A DNA stretch of 64,000 nt from Donghicola eburneus (GTDB lineage Bacteria > Pseudomonadota > Alphaproteobacteria > Rhodobacterales > Rhodobacteraceae), in the NCBI RefSeq assembly GCF_900115865.1, contig NZ_FOXY01000002.1, positions 248,001 through 312,000 of the forward strand, written 5' to 3'. Position numbers and translations under genes: made by a program. Positions 57,465 through 64,000 of the stretch are shown piece after piece (within the stretch, counting starts at the first letter, position 1; each line of letters opens with the position of its first letter). The notes under the pieces are model-generated. The model saw only the letters and a list, made by a program, of their open reading frames with translations, searched no databases and was not told the DNA's origin.

Positions 57465-60023
57465 TCAGTAGAGACCGCCCGCGCTGAGTGTCCCGAAATC
57501 GGCCTTGGGTCCGACAACGGCCGTGCCCCCGCCAGAGGTCGTGACCTGCTTGGGCGCATCGTCGGTTTCGCCGCGTCCAAACATGGGCAGGTTGGAACCA
57601 ACGGCAAAGCCGCCGTCGAATGCGATCCCGAACATCGGCTCCTCGCCATCGCGGAAGTATTCCGCCACCACGTCGGCACCGCTGGCATCATCCGACAGGC
57701 GCGCACCTGTAAAGCGGTCGATCTTGATGAAGTGACCACCCGGAGGTACGTCGAACGGGCCGCCACCATATTTCTTGGTCGCCGCCTGCATCAACTCGGT
57801 AAAGACCGGACCACACAGTGTACCACCGTAGGCGCCGCGGCCCATTGGGCGCGGGCTGTCAAAGCCCATGTAACACCCAGCTACGATGTTCGAGGTAAAG
57901 CCGACGAACCACACGTCCTTAGCGTCGTTGGTCGTGCCGGTTTTACCTGCGGTGGGGACAGGCAGCTTTACAGTGCTGGCCGCAGTGCCGCGTTGCACAA
58001 CGCCCTGCATCATCGAGGTCAGCTGATAGGCTGTGATGGGGTCCATCACCTGTTCACGATTCGAGGTGATGCGCGGCCCCATCCCATTCGGGATGGAAGG
58101 ATCTGCACAATCGGTGCAAATGCGCTCTTCGTGGCGGTAGATAGTGCGGCCATAGCGGTCCTGCACGCGGTCAACCAGAGTGGGCTGCACCCGCTCGCCG
58201 CCGTTGGCGAACATCGCATAGGCCGCAACCATCTTGTACAGAGTCGTCTCCTCGGACCCCAGCGAGTTGGCAAGGAAGCGGCCCATGTTATCATAGACAC
58301 CAAAGCGTTCGGCATAGCGCGCGATGGTGTCCATGCCGACCTCTTGGGCCAGACGCACGGTCATCAGGTTCCGCGACTGTTCGATGCCAGTCCGCAACGG
58401 GGTGGGGCCATAGTATTTGTTCGACGAGTTTTTGGGGCGCCACAAACCTTGGGGGGTGTCCACCTCGATCGGGGCGTCGATCACAATCGTCGCGGGCGAG
58501 TAGCCGCTATCCAGAGCCGACGCATAGACAAAGGGTTTGAAGCTAGACCCCGGTTGGCGCTGTGCCTGCGTCACGCGATTGAAAACCGAATCCTGATAGG
58601 AGAAGCCACCCTGCATTGCCAGAACACGGCCGTTTTCCACGTCCATCGCCATCAGACCACCCTGCACTTCGGGGGTCTGTCGCAAGGTCCAGCGGATAAA
58701 GCTGCCATCTTCGTCCTTGGTCATGCGCCGGACAAGCACGACGTCGCCCACCTCGACCAGATCACCAGCCACGCGGGCCTTGTTCGCGAGTTTCCCATTC
58801 TCCAGGCGCTTGCGGGCCCACTGCACGTCTTCGGACGGAATCCAGTGGCCATCTTCGTCCTCTTCGACGCCTTCGATTCCGATGCGGGCCGAAGTATCGC
58901 CAACGCGCAGAACAACGGCGGGATACCACTGCGCTTCGAGGAAGATGTCGCGCGGAACATCAACGTTCGACAGGGCTTCGCGCCACTGTTCTTCGGTCTC
59001 TAGTTCGGCTGGGTCGATCTTCTTGCCTGTGCCGCGCCATATGCCGAGACCACGGTCATATTTTTCAAGGCCGCGGCGCAGGGATTCGCCCGCAACAGCT
59101 TGCAAATCAGGATCGACGGTGGCGCGCACCGATAGACCGCCGGTAAAGAATTCACCCTCACCGAAATCGTCGCTGAGCTGGCGGCGAATTTCGTCAGTGA
59201 AGTAATCGCGATAGGGCAGAGCAACGCGGAAGTCTTCGTAGTCGCCATTCTGCACGGATTTGAGCGGCAGCGCCTGTTCGGCATCGCGCATCTCGGCGGT
59301 GATGTAGCCGTTTTCTTCCATCTCGCGCAGCACGTAGTTGCGGCGATCCACAGCTTCTTCGTAGTCACGGACAGGGTGCAGTTTGGCCGGTTTCTTGGGC
59401 AATGATGCCAGATAGGCCGCCTCGCCCGGAGTCAGTTCACCCAGCGTTTTGTTGAAGTAGGTCTGCGCCGCAGCGGCCACGCCATACGAGTTCGCGCCAA
59501 GGTAAATTTCGTTCAGGTACAGCTCTAGGATTTCGTCCTTTTCCAGCGTCTGCTCAATGCGGGTGGCAAGGATCAGTTCTTTGATTTTGCGCTCGGCCTG
59601 ACGGTCGCCGGACAGAAGGAAGTTCTTCATGACCTGCTGTGTGATGGTCGACGCGCCGCGCACATTGCGGCCGCGCGACACCACTGCATCCCGTGCCGCC
59701 GAGGCGATGCCCATCAGGTCATAGCCCGAGTGCTGGTAAAAGTTCTTGTCCTCGGCCGAGATAAAGGCCGCTTTGACCAGATCGGGGATTTCTTCAGCAG
59801 GGACGAACAGACGCCGCTCTTTGGCGAATTCATCGATGATGCGCCCCTCGGCGGAATAAATTCTGCTGATGGTCGGCGGTTCGTACTGGGACAAAGCCTC
59901 GTGGCTTGGCAGGTCGCGTCCGTACATCCAGAACACGCCACCAATGCCCAGAGCAATCATGAAAATGCCCAAGGTGATGGCGCTAAAGATCGCCCCGAAG
60001 AAGGATAATATGAATCGCACCAC
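57465..60023 (-). CDS. mrcA: penicillin-binding protein 1A (bifunctional transglycosylase/transpeptidase)
   Basis: 852 aa, GTG start with GAGGG upstream. N-terminal membrane anchor (about 5-30), glycosyltransferase GT51 domain with EDKNFYQHSGYD, an intervening OB-type region, and transpeptidase with catalytic Ser of SSFKP (about 492) and KTGTT (about 696). Builds peptidoglycan strands. Same direction as the amidase upstream (90 bases). Confidence 0.96.
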   Translation of the reverse strand: MVRFILSFFGAIFSAITLGIFMIALGIGGVFWMYGRDLPSHEALSQYEPPTISRIYSAEGRIIDEFAKERRLFVPAEEIPDLVKAAFISAEDKNFYQHSGYDLMGIASAARDAVVSRGRNVRGASTITQQVMKNFLLSGDRQAERKIKELILATRIEQTLEKDEILELYLNEIYLGANSYGVAAAAQTYFNKTLGELTPGEAAYLASLPKKPAKLHPVRDYEEAVDRRNYVLREMEENGYITAEMRDAEQALPLKSVQNGDYEDFRVALPYRDYFTDEIRRQLSDDFGEGEFFTGGLSVRATVDPDLQAVAGESLRRGLEKYDRGLGIWRGTGKKIDPAELETEEQWREALSNVDVPRDIFLEAQWYPAVVLRVGDTSARIGIEGVEEDEDGHWIPSEDVQWARKRLENGKLANKARVAGDLVEVGDVVLVRRMTKDEDGSFIRWTLRQTPEVQGGLMAMDVENGRVLAMQGGFSYQDSVFNRVTQAQRQPGSSFKPFVYASALDSGYSPATIVIDAPIEVDTPQGLWRPKNSSNKYYGPTPLRTGIEQSRNLMTVRLAQEVGMDTIARYAERFGVYDNMGRFLANSLGSEETTLYKMVAAYAMFANGGERVQPTLVDRVQDRYGRTIYRHEERICTDCADPSIPNGMGPRITSNREQVMDPITAYQLTSMMQGVVQRGTAASTVKLPVPTAGKTGTTNDAKDVWFVGFTSNIVAGCYMGFDSPRPMGRGAYGGTLCGPVFTELMQAATKKYGGGPFDVPPGGHFIKIDRFTGARLSDDASGADVVAEYFRDGEEPMFGIAFDGGFAVGSNLPMFGRGETDDAPKQVTTSGGGTAVVGPKADFGTLSAGGLY

Positions 60024-60113
60024 TGGCCGGCCCTCGTGTCAAACGTGCCCCCTCTTATAGGCAGGGCCTTGTGGGGTCAAAACACAAAGGGTCGAGATCA
60101 ATGCAAAGGCGGG

Positions 60114-61337
60114 CTATTGCCGGATCAATTGCCCCTCTGCAGCGTCTGCAATCGCCCACTCTAGAATCGCCGTCGTGATGGCAGTTGCAGTGCGCGCGCG
60201 CCATTTTGGATTGGTGATGTTGGCGCGATCCCGTTCCGAAGACAGGAAGCCAACCTCAAGCAGAACTGACGGGATATCCGCAGCCTTGAGAACCGAGAAC
60301 CCTGCCCCGCGGCGTGGGCGCGAATGCAGCGGGTTGCCGTTCTCTTTGAGCGCCTCGAGCAATTCGTCCGCAATCCGGTTCGCGCGCGGCATCGTATCCG
60401 TCCGCGCCAAGTCCATTAGCACATGAGCGACGACATCGTCCTGCCCCGTCAGGTCTACCCCCGCCAGCAAGTCCGCCCTGTTATGCCGCTCTGCAAGTTT
60501 CTGCGAGGCCTTGTCCGAGGCTTCTTCGGCCAGAGTATAAATGGTGGCCCCCCGCGCACCGCCGCCGTCCAAGGCATCCGCGTGCAGCGATAGGAAAAGA
60601 TCCGCGCGGGCCTCGTGGGCGATTGTGACGCGGGTTTCCAAGGGGACAAATTCGTCGGCCTCTCGGGTCAGGTAGACATCGACCTCGCCCGTCCGAACCA
60701 GCGTATCGCGCAGTTCCATAGCAAAGCGCAGCATCAACTCTTTCTCATCATAACCGCCGCGCTGCGCGCCCGGGTCTACGCCGCCGTGGCCCGGGTCAAT
60801 GACAACCACCAACTTACCATTGCCGGATTGGCGCATGCGGGCCGGATCAACATCCGCGACCAAAGGCATCCCCCAGTCGGGATCGGCAGGCGCGACGGAC
60901 CGCGCGGCGAAGTCCTGATGAGAGGTGCGCTCAAGCGTTATGTTCAGCTTGGCCTGCCCCGTCTCGGTATCGATCCGCAGATCAGACGAAGCCAGCGCCA
61001 GAGGCCCGTCAAGATCAAGGATCATGCGTGTCCAGCCGGGTCGATACTGACCAAAGCGCGCGTCCGATACGGCGGTTGTTTGGGTAAACATGGCGGGGTC
61101 TAGCCCAGTCCAATCGACTTCGCGAAAGTCCGCGATCAAGCGTGCGGGGTCGTCCAGGGTGAACACGCGATACGGCACCCCTTGGGTCATCCCAAGGCTC
61201 AGCGTCACCCCGCGCTTTGTGTCAGCAGCGCGGGTTTCATCCGGTAGAATTCGGGCCCGCCCCGTGAAATCCTGAGCGAACGCAGCACCAGCAAGACACA
61301 GCGCAGCCACCAAACCTGTTACAATGCGAAAAATCAT
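60114..61337 (-). CDS. N-acetylmuramoyl-L-alanine amidase (AmiC-like)
   Basis: 407 aa from the ATG at 61337. Signal peptide (about 1-22, ends AAFAQ), N-terminal AMIN domain (about 25-135), C-terminal Amidase_3 with zinc ligands H184 (DPGHGG), E199 and H252 (SLHADA) and the late catalytic Glu in LLEVGFLSS. Splits cell-wall stems at division. Grouped with PBP1A. Confidence 0.93.
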   Translation of the reverse strand: MIFRIVTGLVAALCLAGAAFAQDFTGRARILPDETRAADTKRGVTLSLGMTQGVPYRVFTLDDPARLIADFREVDWTGLDPAMFTQTTAVSDARFGQYRPGWTRMILDLDGPLALASSDLRIDTETGQAKLNITLERTSHQDFAARSVAPADPDWGMPLVADVDPARMRQSGNGKLVVVIDPGHGGVDPGAQRGGYDEKELMLRFAMELRDTLVRTGEVDVYLTREADEFVPLETRVTIAHEARADLFLSLHADALDGGGARGATIYTLAEEASDKASQKLAERHNRADLLAGVDLTGQDDVVAHVLMDLARTDTMPRANRIADELLEALKENGNPLHSRPRRGAGFSVLKAADIPSVLLEVGFLSSERDRANITNPKWRARTATAITTAILEWAIADAAEGQLIRQ

Positions 61338-61446
61338 CTGCTCGGCCTCTGACCGTCTTTTCGCAAATAGATACACGGTCTGGGGGCCTCCGCAAAGTTA
61401 TCATGAAGGAGAGTGTGTAAGCCCGCCTAAAGACGGCACAAATCCG

Positions 61447-62589
61447 CTATCGGTTTGCCATGAATTCGGTCAGGCGCCGCAGACCCTCTTCGATATCCGC
61501 AGTCGAGCGCGCGTAAGAAAACCGCAGCGTCCCTGCCCCGCGATCAGGATCGAAATCGAGGCCGGGTGTCACCGCAACGCCCGCTTTTTCCAAAATTTCG
61601 GCGCAGAAGGCGCGACTGTCGTCGGTGATGTGGCTGACGTCCGCATAGACGTAAAATGCCCCATCGGGCGGCGCGATGCGGTCGAAACCTGCTTTGGGCA
61701 GGCCCTCGATCATCAGCTGACGGTTACGCGTATAAACCTGCAGGTTCGCGTCCAACTCTTCCTTGCAGTCCAGCGCCCCAAGGGCGGCGATCTGGCTGGC
61801 ATGAGGGGCGCAGATGAACATGTTTTGGGCCAGACGTTCAATCCGGCGCACGTGCTCGCGCGGAACAACCATCCAGCCCACGCGCCAACCGGTCATACTG
61901 AAATACTTGGAAAAGCTGTTGATTACATAGACGTCGTCGGAATGCTCCAGTGCCGTGACCGCTTTGGCCTCGTACTCGATACCGTGGTAAATCTCGTCAC
62001 TGATAAAGGCGGTATTCTCAGCCTGCGCGGCATCAATGAGTGCGCCCAAAGCATCCTTGCCCAACATAGTACCCGAGGGGTTCGCAGGCGATGCGACCAT
62101 CAGACCGTCCAACCCTTTGCCCACAAAATCCGATGGCACCGGCTGATAGCGGTTCTCGGCCGCCGTTTCGAGCATCACAGGCTCGACGCTCATTGCCTTC
62201 AGGATTTGGCGATAGCTGGGATAGCCCGGCGCGCCGATGCCTACCTTGTCCCCAGCGTCGAACAACGCAGTGAACGCCAGCAAAAATGCCCCCGAAGAAC
62301 CCGAAGTCACCACGACCCGCGACGGGTCAAGATCAACGTCGTACCAATCGCCATAAAGCTGCGCGATCCGTGCCCGCAATTCAGGAATGCCCAAGGCAAC
62401 CGTATACCCTAGCGAGCCGTTCTCCATCGCCTTCGCCAAGGCTTGGCGCGCACCAGCCGGCGCGGCAGTACTGGGTTGACCGACCTCCATGTGAATGATG
62501 TGGCGTCCGGCCTCTTCGGCACGGCGCGCGGCCTCCATCACATCCATCACGATAAAGGGATCGACATCGCTGCGGGTTGAATTTCGCAT
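61447..62589 (-). CDS. class I/II pyridoxal-phosphate aminotransferase
   Basis: 380 aa. PLP lysine in SFSKYFSMTGWRVGW and the family LRFSYARST C-terminus. Likely an aspartate/aromatic-type aminotransferase; specific substrate not clear. GAGGA precedes the ATG; divergent from the M48 gene. Confidence 0.88.
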   Translation of the reverse strand: MRNSTRSDVDPFIVMDVMEAARRAEEAGRHIIHMEVGQPSTAAPAGARQALAKAMENGSLGYTVALGIPELRARIAQLYGDWYDVDLDPSRVVVTSGSSGAFLLAFTALFDAGDKVGIGAPGYPSYRQILKAMSVEPVMLETAAENRYQPVPSDFVGKGLDGLMVASPANPSGTMLGKDALGALIDAAQAENTAFISDEIYHGIEYEAKAVTALEHSDDVYVINSFSKYFSMTGWRVGWMVVPREHVRRIERLAQNMFICAPHASQIAALGALDCKEELDANLQVYTRNRQLMIEGLPKAGFDRIAPPDGAFYVYADVSHITDDSRAFCAEILEKAGVAVTPGLDFDPDRGAGTLRFSYARSTADIEEGLRRLTEFMANR

Positions 62590-62643
62590 GGGGTCCTCAC
62601 TAGGGTGTTGCCAATGTCATTTCAGGCGAGGAAAGGATCGTCA

Positions 62644-63972
62644 ATGCGCCAAGCCGCCCGCGTGCTGGCCACCGCACTTTGTCTGACCCTGATTGCGACG
62701 CTTCCCGCCCGCGCGATTGGCCTGTTGCGCGATCCGGATATCGAATACGCGCTCAATACCATTGCCTCGCCCATACTGAATGCGGCGGGTCTGGGCTCGC
62801 GGGTGCAGGTGCTGGTGGTGAATGACCAGAGCTTAAACGCCTTTGTCGTCGACGCCGAGCATATCTTTATTCACGCGGGACTGCTGGCACGTCTTCAAAA
62901 TGCAAGCCAACTTCAATCGGTGATCGCCCACGAGGCCGCGCATATCGCCAACGGGCATATGGCCCGCCGCCTGTCAAACATGCGCACCGCGCGCACCGCA
63001 GCGGGATTGGGCCTAGCCCTAGCGGCAGCCGCCGCGGCAGGTGGTGCCGGTGGCGCCGCAGCTGGTATTGCCATCGGTAGCCAGTCCAGCGCAGCACGGG
63101 TCCTTTTCGCCCATACCCGCGCCGAAGAAGCCAGCGCAGATCAGGCAGGCGTCCGCTACATGGTGAATGCTGGGGTTAACCCCAAAGGCGCGGTCGAAGT
63201 GGTCGATATTTTTCGCGGTCAAGAGGCACTCAGTGTCTCGCGTCAGGACCCGTACACCCGTACGCACCCCCTGACCCAAGATCGCTTCCGCGCCCTGCAG
63301 GGGTTTGCCGCGGCCTATGCGGACCGCGCTTGGGCCGATTCCAGTTCTGCCGATTACTGGTTTGCCCGCGCCCAAGGCAAGCTCACCGCTTTTACCCGCG
63401 CCCCCAGCTGGACCCTACGCCGCGCCAAATCTAGCGTCACCGACGACATCCGGCTGATGCGCGAAGCCGTCGCTTATCACCGCCAACCGAATGCGAAAAA
63501 GGCCATCGCGACAATCGACAAACTGGCAGCCGCCCGTCCCAAAGATCCCTTTGTCCACGAATTGCGTGGCCAGATCCTGCTCGAAAGCCGTAACTTCGGC
63601 GCTGCGACCAATGCCTATGGCCGTGCTGTGAACCTAGCGCCGAATGATCCGCTGATTTTGGGGGGCTATGGCCGCGCATTGCTGGCGCTGAACACAGCTG
63701 ATGGCAACAAACGCGCCCTCGCCGCACTGGAAAAGGCGCGCCGTATCGACCGCTACAGCGCAGCAGTGCTGCGCGATTTGGGGATGGCCTATGCCCGCGC
63801 GGGACAAAACGGGATGGCTTCACTTGTAACCGCCGAACGCTATGCCCTGAACGGTCGGCTGAATGACGCTGCACTCCACGCAAAACGAGCCGAAGGCTTG
63901 CTGCCGCGCGGATCCGCCCCTTGGCAACGGGCGCAGGATGTGCTGACTGCTGCGAAAGCCGCGCCGAAATGA
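62644..63972 (+). CDS. M48 metalloprotease with TPR repeats (BepA-like)
   Basis: 442 aa from the ATG at 62644 (AAAGGA upstream). Signal peptide (1-24), zinc metalloprotease with HEAAH (H96, E97, H100) and the third ligand in EEASADQAG, then about 180 residues of TPR-like repeats. Periplasmic quality control of outer-membrane assembly. The next gene starts 11 bases after its stop. Confidence 0.9.
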   Translation: MRQAARVLATALCLTLIATLPARAIGLLRDPDIEYALNTIASPILNAAGLGSRVQVLVVNDQSLNAFVVDAEHIFIHAGLLARLQNASQLQSVIAHEAAHIANGHMARRLSNMRTARTAAGLGLALAAAAAAGGAGGAAAGIAIGSQSSAARVLFAHTRAEEASADQAGVRYMVNAGVNPKGAVEVVDIFRGQEALSVSRQDPYTRTHPLTQDRFRALQGFAAAYADRAWADSSSADYWFARAQGKLTAFTRAPSWTLRRAKSSVTDDIRLMREAVAYHRQPNAKKAIATIDKLAAARPKDPFVHELRGQILLESRNFGAATNAYGRAVNLAPNDPLILGGYGRALLALNTADGNKRALAALEKARRIDRYSAAVLRDLGMAYARAGQNGMASLVTAERYALNGRLNDAALHAKRAEGLLPRGSAPWQRAQDVLTAAKAAPK

Positions 63973-63983
63973 AAGGACGCCAC

Positions 63984-64000
63984 ATGATCCGAACTCTCGT
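63984..64000 (+). CDS. start of the next gene (partial)
   Basis: ATG at 63984 with AAAGGA seven bases upstream, reading MIRTL to the window edge. Five residues only; no family can be assigned. Confidence 0.45.

Noticed and set aside
57732-59003. 423-codon open frame antisense to the PBP1A gene
   Set aside because: No recognisable product; PBP1A active-site motifs lie on the other strand.

Overview
The window reads as chromosome of a marine alphaproteobacterium of the Roseobacter group (Rhodobacteraceae). The base composition is high in G+C, and long antisense open frames run opposite real genes as expected from that. Family-level pointers are a gene transfer agent (GTA)-type lysis pair, an alphaproteobacterial direct-repeat SOS box (GAAC-N7-GAAC) before uvrA, a fused indolepyruvate ferredoxin oxidoreductase, an SqrR/BigR-type operator and a bactofilin/M23 pair. 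No rRNA, tRNA, insertion sequence or CRISPR array was recognised. The genus cannot be fixed from this sequence.

Layout. 1-10415 is a long minus-strand run: indolepyruvate oxidoreductase, a PlsC-like acyltransferase, murI, argC, ccmE, the lysis pair (endolysin, holin), ccmF and ccmH (cut by the window edge). 10587-20743 is mainly plus strand: LysR, purL, bolA-unknown-grx, tkt, then two gap genes separated by a 47-residue ORF. Both gap genes are preceded by LacI-type operator repeats. zapA and a coiled-coil partner lie on the minus strand between grx and tkt. 20826-24380 holds coaD, a CBS protein, a LysR regulator and mmsA.

24457-36533 is a surface-glycan island. It has all six CMP-pseudaminic acid genes (pseB, C, F, G, H, I; minus strand), four plus-strand glycosyltransferase-type genes and an MsbA-like ABC exporter. 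The island sits between mmsA and the other valine-catabolism genes (isobutyryl-CoA dehydrogenase, 3-hydroxyisobutyryl-CoA hydrolase, mmsB; 36670-39808), so it looks inserted into a valine pathway locus.

39900-64000 is mostly housekeeping: two small secreted proteins, a DUF2892 membrane protein behind a long palindrome, uvrA with an SOS box, lpdA, DUF924, an MFS transporter, queA, an AsmA-like giant protein, a Bcp peroxiredoxin, a DUF455 protein, M23 peptidase plus bactofilin, a DUF2189 protein, prfB, PBP1A, an N-acetylmuramoyl-L-alanine amidase, an aminotransferase and an M48 metalloprotease.

The main points for a second look are the lysis genes inside the cytochrome c maturation operon, the predicted NADP/NAD split of the tandem GAPDHs with their shared operators and intervening mini-protein, the pseudaminic acid island with an unassigned GT-B-like protein, and the nested palindromes before DUF2892.
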